Origin: Pedosphaera parvula Ellin514 | Lineage (GTDB): Bacteria; Verrucomicrobiota; Verrucomicrobiia; Limisphaerales; Pedosphaeraceae | Direction of reading: 5' to 3' | NCBI RefSeq assembly: GCF_000172555.1 | Contig: NZ_ABOX02000018.1 | Span: 52,795-116,794, forward strand | DNA: 64,000 bases | Shown: in pieces, positions 26,969 to 35,453 of the stretch | Position numbering within the stretch: the first letter of the stretch is position 1 | Layout of the letters: the number at the start of each line of letters is the position of its first letter | Translations under genes and position numbers: made by a program | Notes under the pieces: model-generated | What the model was told of the DNA's origin: nothing | The model's database searches: none | The model's input: only the letters and a program-made list of their open reading frames with translations

Positions 26969-28078
26969 TTAATGTAAGGCCCAGGAAATGGCCAACTGCT
27001 GTGCGTGTTGGGAGTATTCTTCAATCTGGCGGGAGGTAAGTTCCTGCGCTGCCTTGAGGTCATTTTTCCCACTCATTTGGTAATACCACTGAGCTGTATG
27101 CGCAATGGCTTCTGAAAAATTCCAGACCGGCGACCATCCCAGGAGGCTGTGCGCCTTATCGGTCGCCAACTGAAGCAATTTGGCTTCGTGCAGAGCCTTG
27201 GGATCGCTCTTGTCCTCCCATCCCCCAGCCCAATGCTTCAACACCTCAGTTACGAGTTCCGCCACGGTGCGATTAGACTCATGCGAGGGACCAAAATTGA
27301 AGGCCGGCGCAACTTTGCTCAGGTCGTATTTTGAAAGCTTCGGATTTGACAGCACGGCTGCGAGCCAGAGATAGCCGCTCAATGGCTCCAGCACATGCTG
27401 CCAGGGACGCGTTGCCGTCTTGTTCCGGACTGGAATCGCGTCACCCTTTTGCAATGCTCGCACACAGTCGGGAACAATGCGGTCGAGCGCCCAATCGCCG
27501 CCGCCAATGACATTCCCCGCACGGGCGCTGGAAATTTTCACGGGATGATCATGAAAAAAGGAACGATTGTAAGCGCTGGTTACAATCTCCGCAGCCGCCT
27601 TGCTGGAACTATAGGGATCATGCCCGCCCAGCGGATCCTCTTCGCGATAACCATACACCCATTCCTTGTTCTCGTAGCATTTATCCGTCGTCACCATGAC
27701 AGCGGAACAGGGTTTTTTGAGCGAACGCAGCGACTCGAGCACATGGGCTGTGCCCATGACGTTGGTGGCATAAGTTTCCAATGGTTGCTCGTAGGAGAGG
27801 CGCACCAAAGGTTGAGCGGCGAGATGAAGAACAAAATCAGGTTGCGTCGCCAGAATGGACTTTTTGACGGCTGCAAAGTCGCGAATGTCAGCAATTTCGC
27901 TGCTCAGGCGACCTTCCAGTGCCAGTTGCTGAAATAGAGAAGGTTGAGTGTTGGGAGCGAGCGCATATCCGTGCACCTTGGCGCCGAGATTCAGAAGCCA
28001 CTGCGCCAGCCAAGCACCTTTGAACCCCGTGTGGCCGGAGAGCCAGACCGTTTTGTTGCGAAAAGTGTCGCCGAACAT
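26969..28078 (-). CDS. rfbG: CDP-glucose 4,6-dehydratase
   Basis: A 369-residue SDR that converts CDP-glucose to CDP-4-keto-6-deoxyglucose using bound NAD+. Motifs: GHTGFKGAWLAQWL (dinucleotide-binding), FVLHLAAQPLVRLSYEQP, VTTDKCYEN, and catalytic DPYSSSKAAAE. The frame is open up to 28114, but ATG 28078 overlaps the rfbF stop (TAATG) and gives the family-typical start MFGDTFRNKTVWLSGHTG. The one-base overlap indicates translational coupling with rfbF. Confidence 0.95.
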   Translation of the reverse strand: MFGDTFRNKTVWLSGHTGFKGAWLAQWLLNLGAKVHGYALAPNTQPSLFQQLALEGRLSSEIADIRDFAAVKKSILATQPDFVLHLAAQPLVRLSYEQPLETYATNVMGTAHVLESLRSLKKPCSAVMVTTDKCYENKEWVYGYREEDPLGGHDPYSSSKAAAEIVTSAYNRSFFHDHPVKISSARAGNVIGGGDWALDRIVPDCVRALQKGDAIPVRNKTATRPWQHVLEPLSGYLWLAAVLSNPKLSKYDLSKVAPAFNFGPSHESNRTVAELVTEVLKHWAGGWEDKSDPKALHEAKLLQLATDKAHSLLGWSPVWNFSEAIAHTAQWYYQMSGKNDLKAAQELTSRQIEEYSQHAQQLAISWALH

Positions 28079-28857
28079 TACCAAACCTTCCAGGGTGCCT
28101 GGTTTCTGACCCAAAGTTGATTAAGCATCTCGAATTCGCGGAACGTATCCATTGGTTGCCAAAAGCCATCGTGCGGAAAGCACACGAGTTGGCGGTCAGC
28201 GGCCAATTTTCGGAGCGGCTCCTGCTCCAGAATGGAACCGGCATCGGCACTCAAATATTTGAAAGCATCACGTGAGAAAACAAAGAAACCGCCGTTGATG
28301 CGGCCACCCGAAGTTTGGGGTTTTTCATTGAATTCAGTAATGAGTGAGTTGTCAGTCATTAACTCCCCGAAGCGTCCCGGAGGTCGGACACCAGTGAGAG
28401 TGGCCAGTTTTCCATGCTGTTTATGAAATTCCAGCAAGGCATTGATATCGACATTGCCCACCCCATCGCCATAGGTGAGCATGATCAAGTCACCTTTGAT
28501 GTATTTTTCAATACGCTTGACGCGTCCGCCCGTCATGGTGTCCTCGCCGGTGTTGGCCATGGTGATGACCCAATCATCCTCGCCGCCGGAAGTGCCATGA
28601 AAGGCGAGTTGCTGATCCTGTCCCAGCTTGAGAGTAAAATCGTTGGACTGGTAGCGGTAATTGAGAAAGTAGTCCTTGATGACGTGTCCCTTATAGCCCA
28701 GGCAAAGAATGAATTCCTTGTGCCCGTAATGAGCGTAGGTTTTCATGATGTGCCACAAAATCGGATGCTCCCCAACCGGAACCATCGGTTTTGGCCGAAA
28801 TTCGGTTTCCTCACGAAGGCGGGTACCCTTGCCGCCGCATAGAATCACTACTTGCAT
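28078..28857 (-). CDS. rfbF: Glucose-1-phosphate cytidylyltransferase
   Basis: A 259-residue nucleotidyltransferase that makes CDP-glucose from glucose 1-phosphate and CTP, first step of the CDP-3,6-dideoxyhexose pathway. Motifs: VVILCGGKGTRLREETEFRPKP (catalytic Arg/Lys loop), GEHPILWHIMKTYAHYG, LTYGDGVGNVDI, and GRINGGFFVFSRDAF. First gene of the five-gene minus-strand operon rfbF-rfbG-rfbH-epimerase-reductase. The 908-bp region upstream holds three large inverted repeats. Confidence 0.95.
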   Translation of the reverse strand: MQVVILCGGKGTRLREETEFRPKPMVPVGEHPILWHIMKTYAHYGHKEFILCLGYKGHVIKDYFLNYRYQSNDFTLKLGQDQQLAFHGTSGGEDDWVITMANTGEDTMTGGRVKRIEKYIKGDLIMLTYGDGVGNVDINALLEFHKQHGKLATLTGVRPPGRFGELMTDNSLITEFNEKPQTSGGRINGGFFVFSRDAFKYLSADAGSILEQEPLRKLAADRQLVCFPHDGFWQPMDTFREFEMLNQLWVRNQAPWKVW

Positions 28858-29035
28858 AAGGGCTGATAATGGGCAAATCAGGAACTAAAGCAAAGGCCAA
28901 ACTTTTCGAAAATCTAGCCCCTGAATAGCAACCAATGATCCAGGCCCGGGAAGCCAAAACTCCCGGAGCAGCGGTCTCAGATTGAATCAAAGGTCCGGGC
29001 GAACGCATCTAAATGGGTTCTCCCCTCAGAACGTT

Positions 29036-29138
29036 GGGTGTAATTAAAAGTGGATGAGGCTAAACAGCCGCGATTCCGAAGAATTACAGTATTTCACTCA
29101 ATTTAGTGAATTTCCCTCATTCACTTTTAATTACACCC
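29036..29138. repeat. Inverted repeat, 24-bp arms (23/24), 55-nt spacer
   Basis: Arms at 29036-29059 (begins GGGTGTAATTAAAAGTG) and 29115-29138 match as reverse complements with one mismatch. The spacer holds a smaller hairpin, TTCACT-N6-AGTGAA near 29093-29110. Could be a small non-autonomous element or a cruciform; no function assigned. Confidence 0.85.
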
Positions 29139-29191
29139 CCAGAATGTTTGCCGCCACACCATTTCTCTCGACACGGAGTCCATCCGTTTTT

Positions 29192-29229
29192 AAAATACCC
29201 TTATTGCCCACTTCCAATAAGGGTATTTT
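29192..29229. terminator. Terminator-like perfect hairpin between divergent genes
   Basis: AAAATACCCTTATTG (29192-29206), 8-nt loop, exact complement at 29215-29229 ending in TTTT on the plus strand and also A/T-flanked on the minus strand. It has the form of a bidirectional intrinsic terminator, but no gene reads into it from either side. It could terminate transcripts made upstream of rfbF or serve as an insulator. Confidence 0.6.
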
Positions 29230-29262
29230 GTTTATGCTGCATCCCGCCAGTTCGTTACTGTG

Positions 29263-29416
29263 CTAATTAATGCCATGTGCAACTTTCTCGGAGCCATCTT
29301 AAACTCTGGCTCCATCGAGAGTTACGGAAGCGGCAAAATACCGTCGAATCCGGACAAAATACCTCATCCTGTTTTGCAAGGGCTTACGACGAAAAGTTGC
29401 ACATGGCATTAATTAG
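29263..29416. repeat. MITE-like element: perfect 24-bp inverted ends with nested hairpins
   Basis: Perfect 24-bp arms at 29263-29286 (begins CTAATTAATGCCATGTGC) and 29393-29416 enclose 106 nt. Inside are GGAGCCA/TGGCTCC (29290-29296/29307-29313) and GCAAAA/TTTTGC (29333-29338/29372-29377). GTG flanks both outer ends, which may be a 3-bp target duplication. No coding capacity. Confidence 0.75.
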
Positions 29417-29765
29417 GTGTTTTGAATTCATCAGGCAACCAGGGTTTACTGCATGTTTAAAGGAGATATCGATTCACCTGCAACCTGTTCGGAGGAAAGG
29501 CAACTTGCTTTTGACAGCAACTGATCGCCAGTCGAATCCTTGGCAATAATACGGTTTTCAGCACTCTGGATCGCCTGATTTGGACACCAGTGAGTTCGTT
29601 AATTATTTGGCTCAGGGCGGTTTCTATTGGTGACGCATTGGCTGTGGCAGGATTTCCGAGTTGCGGAGGCATTGAACCTGAATCAAAAGGAAACTGTGGT
29701 TGCATGCGTCTTCCCGTTCTGATAATGAAAAAATCATCAAGAGTATTTTTCCGAACGGGCTTAAA

Positions 29766-30524
29766 ATGCAAAACCGCCATTATCAGTCAAGCCGTGTCAA
29801 AGGCTTTACATTAATCGAGTTACTGGTGGTTATCGCCATAATTGCGATTTTGGCCGGCCTGCTTTTACCCGCCCTCTCCCAAGCCAAGGCTAAAGGTCAG
29901 CAAATTGCCTGCCTCAACAATATCCGCCAGTTGCAAATCGCGTGGACCATGTTCATCGACGACAACGGCGATGTGCTTCCCGAAAACAAGTCCGATGGCG
30001 CCGGCCAGTTAACTGCCAGCAGCAGGACCAACTCATGGATCATGGGAAATGCTCAAGCAAGCGCAGATCCAATGCTAATTCAAGGAGGAACGCTCTATCC
30101 CTACACCTCCAATATGAAGGTCTATCTATGTCCGGCGGACCACTCAACGGTTTACGGCACCAAAACACCACGCATTCGCAGTTTCTCGATGAATGCCTAT
30201 CTGAACGGTATTCGCACTGACATTGTAACGAAGTATAGCGGCATGACTCGCGGACAATCAGGAGTGTTTGTTTTCCTGGATGAACATCAAGACAGCATTG
30301 ACGATGGTTATTATCTCATTGGCCGTGACCCGGACAGCTCCTGGCCCAACCTGGCTTCCGATCGACATTCCCAAGGGGCCAACCTGTCCTTTGCTGATGG
30401 TCATTGTGAACGCTGGAAATGGCGTGCATCGAAAAAGTTTACCATTTGGTTCCAGTCCAACAGCGGTGCCCAGGATCTTCAAGATCTGCGCCGCCTGCAG
30501 GCCGCATTGCCTACTGTCAACTGA
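29766..30524 (+). CDS. Type II-like pseudopilin with C-terminal H-x9-DG motif
   Basis: About 252 residues. N-terminal prepilin cleavage/methylation motif [32 protein letters not shown], cleaved after the glycine by a prepilin peptidase. The C-terminus has HSQGANLSFADG, the H-x9-DG motif of the DUF1559-like pseudopilins abundant in Planctomycetes and Verrucomicrobia. Probably an exported, pilus- or secreton-associated surface protein; individual function unknown. The frame opens at 29700, but ATG 29766 gives the usual short leader (MQNRHYQSSRVKG). No pilus assembly genes are adjacent. Confidence 0.9.
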   Translation: MQNRHYQSSRVKGFTLIELLVVIAIIAILAGLLLPALSQAKAKGQQIACLNNIRQLQIAWTMFIDDNGDVLPENKSDGAGQLTASSRTNSWIMGNAQASADPMLIQGGTLYPYTSNMKVYLCPADHSTVYGTKTPRIRSFSMNAYLNGIRTDIVTKYSGMTRGQSGVFVFLDEHQDSIDDGYYLIGRDPDSSWPNLASDRHSQGANLSFADGHCERWKWRASKKFTIWFQSNSGAQDLQDLRRLQAALPTVN

Positions 30525-30672
30525 CCTTGTTTTCAGGATTGGAATTTATTGACCTGATCAGTCGCGGTCTTTCAGGATTTTTGGAGTGCCCACGCTCTCT
30601 GTCGACGAATCAATTGCTTCAATCCAGGGAAACCCTTTTGTCTCTGCGCTCCTTCTTGTATATGTTGGGGCT

Positions 30673-31620
30673 ATGCAGCGGCTGACCACGGTCATTCCGG
30701 TTTACAACGGCGAGCGATACCTGGCTGAAACTCTTCAATCAGTGGCAACCCAGTCCCGTCGCCCGGACCGACTGGTGGTGCTCGATAACTGCTCCACCGA
30801 TGGAACTCGAAAGGTGGTGGAGCGGTTTAACGGCATGCCTTGCGAGTGGCGGCAGAATGAAAAGAATCTTGGACTTTTCGGCAACTGCAATCGCGCTCTT
30901 GAATTTGCCGCCGAAACGGACTTCTTGCACATTTTGCACGCAGACGACGTCCTTATACCCACATTCTACGAAACCTTGCTGAAATCTGGATCTGATATGC
31001 CTGGACGTGCACTCATATACTCCGGGTGTGATTTTATCGATGAGAACAGCCTCGCTATCGCCGCCAGCAGAGCGGATTTGCCGGAGCAACAGGCCCGACA
31101 AATCGCCGTACGAACCTTCCTGATCGGGCGGTCAGAACTTCGTCCGTTTTATTTTCCAACTGTGGTCTTAAAAACAAATCGGCAGCCCAGCCCGTGCCAA
31201 TTCAGAATGGACATGCCGCAACTGGCCGATTTGGTGTTTTGGGCCGATTGGGCATCACATTGCGAGCGAATCATCGAAACTCAAGCCAGGCTGTGCCACT
31301 ACCGCATTCATCAGAATAACGATACCAGCCGGAACGTTTCCAGCCTCCAAGCCTGGGTGCTGGATGAATGGAAAGCCATGCAATTGATAAAACCGCTGCT
31401 TGGGGAGAAGGGCTTGCCCAGATGGATTCGACAACAAAAGCTGAAGTGCATTCTGGCCGCCCGGGCACACGTAAAGATTAAACTTGTCCAAGGCAATTCA
31501 CCTGAATTTGCGCGTCAGATACATGAGTCCGTCCGGGCCACCACCGGCCTGGCGCCCTGGTCACTGGGCAAGTTAGCGGTTGGCCTGCGTGATTTTCTTC
31601 TGTATAATCGCAAGAAATAA
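30673..31620 (+). CDS. GT2 glycosyltransferase
   Basis: About 315 residues, GT-A fold: TVIPVYNGERYLAETLQSVATQ, VLDNCSTDGTRKVVERF, NEKNLGLFGNCNRALEFA, LHILHADDVLIP. Start chosen at ATG 30673 (MQRLTTVIPVYNGE), which matches the family; the frame is open from 30586. It is clearly paralogous to the gene at 34448-35422 (shared NLGLFGNCNRALEF and LHILHADD). It lies 50 nt before the YfhO-like membrane protein gene on the same strand. Donor and acceptor sugars unknown. Confidence 0.92.
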   Translation: MQRLTTVIPVYNGERYLAETLQSVATQSRRPDRLVVLDNCSTDGTRKVVERFNGMPCEWRQNEKNLGLFGNCNRALEFAAETDFLHILHADDVLIPTFYETLLKSGSDMPGRALIYSGCDFIDENSLAIAASRADLPEQQARQIAVRTFLIGRSELRPFYFPTVVLKTNRQPSPCQFRMDMPQLADLVFWADWASHCERIIETQARLCHYRIHQNNDTSRNVSSLQAWVLDEWKAMQLIKPLLGEKGLPRWIRQQKLKCILAARAHVKIKLVQGNSPEFARQIHESVRATTGLAPWSLGKLAVGLRDFLLYNRKK

Positions 31621-31670
31621 TCTTTCTGCCCTGGTTTTTGGAAAACTGAAAAGGTGCAGTCAGCCCAAAT

Positions 31671-34427
31671 ATGAAATCAGGCAATCCGGCAAACGACCGT
31701 CAAATTACCAATGGTTATTATTTTCTTTTTTCCTTCGCGTGCCTCGTGCTCATACTCGGATTGCTTTTCCATAAGAGCTTTGAACCAGGCATAATTGTTC
31801 ACTCCAATGATGGCCCACTCGGAGCCATCAGCTCAAAGTCTGCTGCTGTTCCCTATGTTTACTCTGGTTTCTGGCAGGATTTAAATTGGATCGGCGGGCC
31901 GCAGCCCAGCGCCACCCCAAGTCTGAGTGTCACTCTCGACCTGATCTTTGGCCCGTATATTTTTGCGAAGTTTTATCCTGCCATCTCCCTGCTGATCCTT
32001 GGAGTCAGTGCCTGGCTCTTTTTTAGGCAGACAAAATTGGCCCCGATGGCCTGCCTTCTTGGTGCACTCGCAGCCGCCCTCAACTCGGATTACTTTTCCA
32101 TCGCCAACTGGGGCGTAGCGGCCCAACCCATTTGCGTGGCCATGAACTTTCTGGCACTGGCGGCCGTGGCGGATCTCTCCACGCATCGCTGGCCCAAGAT
32201 CATTCTGGCCGGATTAGCCGTTGGCATGGGGGTCATGGAAGGTTTCGATATCGGCGCCATCTTCAGTTTGTTTGTCGCGGCCTACGTGGTATTTCAAGCG
32301 TGGAACACGGAGGAGAAAGCACCTTCAGGTAAGAAGTTAGGACAAGGCGTATTACGGGTGGCGGTGATCGGCATCTTCGCCGCCTTCATTGCAACGCAAA
32401 CCTTATTCGTTCTGTACAACACTCAAATTAAAGGCGTCGTAGGCGCCGGACAGGATCCGGCAACCAAACAGGCCCAGTGGGGCGAAAAAACCCAATGGAG
32501 CCTGCCGAAAGCTGAAACATTTCAAATATTGATCCCCGGTATTTTTGGCTATCGAATGGATAGCCCCAATGGCGCCGCTTACTGGGGCACAGTTGGAAAA
32601 TCGCCTTTCATCGACGAACTTGAACAAGCGGCCCCTTCGAACCCCCGGGCAGCAGCAGCCTTAAAACAAGGCGGATTGATGTGGCGCTTCTCGGGTGGTG
32701 GAATTTATGCCGGCGTCCTGGTGGTAGTGGTTTCGATCTGGGCATTCTTTCAATCGTTTCGAGGCAAAAACTCAGTTTATTCTCTACCTCAGCGAAGGAT
32801 CATCTGGTTTTGGGCAATCGCTGCCTTCATCTCGCTGCTGTTGTCATTTGGACGCTTTGCTCCTTTTTACAAGCTCTTCTACGCCCTGCCTTTTGCCTCA
32901 ACTATTCGTAACCCGGCCAAGTTCATCCATGTCGTTACCTGGGCAATGCTCATCATCTTCGGCTATGGCGTGCATGGGTTGTACCGTGGTTATATGCAGG
33001 ATTCAGCAGGCAAAATTCAAAGCTTAAGGGCGCAGTTTAAAACCTGGTGGGCCAAGGCTCCCGCTTTTGATAAAGGCTGGCTGAAAGGGAGTGTATTTGC
33101 CATAATCGCGGCGCTTGTGGCATGGGGGATTTATGCATCCAAGAGCTCGGATCTGGAAGCCTATATTCGTAGCGTCGGATTTGATCCCGAAATTAACGGT
33201 GCTGATCCAGGCATGGCGCAGAGGCTGGCAAGCTTCAGCCTCCACAGCGTGGGTTGGTTTATTCTCTTTCTGGTATTGAGCGTCATCACGCTGGGATTCA
33301 TCTTTTGTGGGCTATTCACCGGCCCACGCGCCAAGTGGGGCGGGCTTCTTTTGGGCCTGGTATTGGTCGCGGATCTCTCACGCGCTAATCTGCCGTGGAT
33401 CATTCACTGGGACGTCAACCATAAGTATGCAGGCAATCCAGTCATCGACATCCTGCGAACCAAGGCTTACGAACATCGGGTAAGCCTTCTTCCTATTAGC
33501 GTTCCCGACCCGCAGGTGGACCTTTTACACAACCTCTACAAATATGAGTGGACCCAACACCTCTTTCTCTACAATAACATCCAGTCGATCGATCGGGTGC
33601 AGGAGCCCCGAGTTAGCCTGGCGAACGAAGCTTATCGGAGCACTCTTTTTGAAGACCAGGGGAGGCCAAAGCTAAACGAATTCCTCCGGGAGTGGAAGCT
33701 CACGAATACACGTTACCTGCTCGGACCGTACATGTATGGAACAAACAACATTGTTGATTATTTAAACCAGCAAATCAATCCTGGCAAAACCACCTTCAGG
33801 GTGCTGCAGCCCTTCAACGTGGTTCCCAAGCCCGGTTATCCGCAACCGAAAGGGTTAACCGATTTTACTGCCCAGACCAACGACACTGGCAGCCTTGCAA
33901 TCATCGAGTTCACTGATGCATTGCCGCGGGCAAAGCTTTATTCAAACTGGCAGGTGATCACCAATGATGAAGTAACGCTGAGCACCCTGACCAACAGCGC
34001 ATTTGATCCCCATCAATTGGTGCTGCTGGCGGATGCCATCCCCGCTCCTTCCCCGGCGAATACCAACCAGCCTTCCGGCACCGTGCAAATCAAGGATAAT
34101 TACGAGCCCAAACGTGTGGAGTTGGCGGCTGACGTGAAGGTTCCTTCCGTGCTGTTATTGAATGATAAGTTCGATCCAGATTGGAAAGTCTGGGTGGATG
34201 GCAAACCCGCAACCATGTTGCGCAGTAATTTCATCATGCGCGGTGTTTACCTGCAGCCAGGCCAACACGAGATAGTGTTCAAGTATTTGCCACCCTTTGG
34301 AGTCTTCTATGTCAGCCTCTCCGCTGTCATCCTGGCAATCCTGTTGATCGGTTTTCTCGCGATCTCCTCGGGAAAACCGGAACCGAAGTTGGCCGCTGAA
34401 AAGAAGGCCAAGGATTCCGCCAGGTAA
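31671..34427 (+). CDS. YfhO-like polytopic membrane protein
   Basis: A 918-residue membrane protein with roughly a dozen hydrophobic segments (GYYFLFSFACLVLILGLLF, AIISLLILGVSAWLFF-like region near 100, FWAIAAFISLLLSFG, AIIAALVAWGIYA, LFLVLSVITLGFIFCGLF) and a large exported C-terminal half that ends with VPSVLLLNDKFDPDWKVWVDGKP... and a final transmembrane helix. This arrangement is that of YfhO/GT-C-like proteins implicated in glycosylation of cell-wall or lipid-linked polymers in Firmicutes; role here inferred. Flanked by two sister GT2 genes. Confidence 0.8.
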   Translation: MKSGNPANDRQITNGYYFLFSFACLVLILGLLFHKSFEPGIIVHSNDGPLGAISSKSAAVPYVYSGFWQDLNWIGGPQPSATPSLSVTLDLIFGPYIFAKFYPAISLLILGVSAWLFFRQTKLAPMACLLGALAAALNSDYFSIANWGVAAQPICVAMNFLALAAVADLSTHRWPKIILAGLAVGMGVMEGFDIGAIFSLFVAAYVVFQAWNTEEKAPSGKKLGQGVLRVAVIGIFAAFIATQTLFVLYNTQIKGVVGAGQDPATKQAQWGEKTQWSLPKAETFQILIPGIFGYRMDSPNGAAYWGTVGKSPFIDELEQAAPSNPRAAAALKQGGLMWRFSGGGIYAGVLVVVVSIWAFFQSFRGKNSVYSLPQRRIIWFWAIAAFISLLLSFGRFAPFYKLFYALPFASTIRNPAKFIHVVTWAMLIIFGYGVHGLYRGYMQDSAGKIQSLRAQFKTWWAKAPAFDKGWLKGSVFAIIAALVAWGIYASKSSDLEAYIRSVGFDPEINGADPGMAQRLASFSLHSVGWFILFLVLSVITLGFIFCGLFTGPRAKWGGLLLGLVLVADLSRANLPWIIHWDVNHKYAGNPVIDILRTKAYEHRVSLLPISVPDPQVDLLHNLYKYEWTQHLFLYNNIQSIDRVQEPRVSLANEAYRSTLFEDQGRPKLNEFLREWKLTNTRYLLGPYMYGTNNIVDYLNQQINPGKTTFRVLQPFNVVPKPGYPQPKGLTDFTAQTNDTGSLAIIEFTDALPRAKLYSNWQVITNDEVTLSTLTNSAFDPHQLVLLADAIPAPSPANTNQPSGTVQIKDNYEPKRVELAADVKVPSVLLLNDKFDPDWKVWVDGKPATMLRSNFIMRGVYLQPGQHEIVFKYLPPFGVFYVSLSAVILAILLIGFLAISSGKPEPKLAAEKKAKDSAR

Positions 34428-34430
34428 TTC

Positions 34431-34444
34431 AACCTGTACAGGTT
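34431..34444. repeat. Perfect 14-bp palindrome between convergent genes
   Basis: AACCTGTACAGGTT lies in the 20-bp gap between the convergent YfhO-like and GT2 genes. It could be a protein-binding site or part of a short terminator; no U-tract is seen. Confidence 0.5.
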
Positions 34445-34447
34445 AAC

Positions 34448-35422
34448 TTAACTGTAAACGTTTTTCGGATGCTTGGGACGACCGAGTATCCGATAAACGA
34501 CAAGATCGCGTGTTTCCACCACGACCTGGCCCAATAGCCAGGCAATTGGTCCGGTGATTTTTTTCACGGCGGAGACGATCTGCCTGGAGTAATCCAATTT
34601 TTGCTGTTCCTTGAAACGTTTGGCTTTGATGCCGGAACGCACCGCGAACAACCCCTTCAATTTAAACCACCTTACCGAACCGGCTTTCTGTCCGCGGAAT
34701 CCCTCCACCATTTGCATCACCTGCCATTCGTCCAGAACCAGGGTTTGCAGGCCGGGCACATAAGCGGTGGTTGTGTTGTCTCCATGCCAGCGATACTTGG
34801 AAAGCGGAAGATTGATCTTCACAATTTTTTTGCAGTGACGCCCCCAATCAGGCCAATAAACCATGTCGGCCAGAATGGGCATATCCAGGCGGAATTGACA
34901 CGGCGCTTTTTGATAATGGCTCTTCAGCAAGGTGCCGCTGAACGCCTGATTTCCGATCTCCGCCTTTTGCTTGAGATAATCATCCACCGCCTGGATGGTC
35001 ACAGTACCGTCTGCCTTGCCGGAGATGCTCAGGTGCTTATTGTTTTCATCGATGCGCTCGTCGAGGCAGTAGCCCATGCCGAAACCATCACAGTCCTCCA
35101 GATTCCTGACCATCATCTCATAATACTCAGGAACGATCAGGTCATCAGCATGGAGGATGTGCAGGTAATCGGTTTCTTCACAAAATTCCAGGGCTCGATT
35201 GCAATTTCCAAAAAGCCCCAGGTTCGTCGCATTCCGTTGCCATTCGCATTTGATGCCAGTGAACTCCTTGACGATCTTTTCCGTGCCATCAGTCGAACAG
35301 TTGTCGATGACAATCACCCGGTCCGGTTTCAACCTCTGGGCCGCCACCGATTCCAAGGTCTGCAGGATAAACTTCTCCCCGTTAAAAACTGGAATTACTG
35401 TGATGATCTTCGACTTTGCCAT
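34448..35422 (-). CDS. GT2 glycosyltransferase, paralogue of the 30.7-kb gene
   Basis: About 324 residues with GT-A motifs ITVIPVFNGEKFILQTLESVAAQ, IDNCSTDGTEKIVKEF, NATNLGLFGNCNRALEF, LHILHADDLIVPEYYE. ATG 35422 (MAKSKIITVIPV) is preferred over the longer open frame, which would overlap the Nif3-like gene. It faces the YfhO-like gene and is homologous over its full length to the GT2 on the other side of that gene. Substrate unknown. Confidence 0.92.
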   Translation of the reverse strand: MAKSKIITVIPVFNGEKFILQTLESVAAQRLKPDRVIVIDNCSTDGTEKIVKEFTGIKCEWQRNATNLGLFGNCNRALEFCEETDYLHILHADDLIVPEYYEMMVRNLEDCDGFGMGYCLDERIDENNKHLSISGKADGTVTIQAVDDYLKQKAEIGNQAFSGTLLKSHYQKAPCQFRLDMPILADMVYWPDWGRHCKKIVKINLPLSKYRWHGDNTTTAYVPGLQTLVLDEWQVMQMVEGFRGQKAGSVRWFKLKGLFAVRSGIKAKRFKEQQKLDYSRQIVSAVKKITGPIAWLLGQVVVETRDLVVYRILGRPKHPKNVYS

Positions 35423-35453
35423 GAGTGGAGAAAATAGGGTTACAACCGACGCT

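Larger units (their letters stand above)
28858..29765. other. Long intergenic region between divergent rfbF and pseudopilin genes
   Basis: About 900 bp with no credible gene. It contains three successive inverted-repeat structures (29036-29138, 29192-29229, 29263-29416) listed separately. The stretch 29417-29765 shows nothing beyond the upstream region of the pseudopilin gene. Promoters for both divergent genes should lie here but none is clear by eye. Confidence 0.8.
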
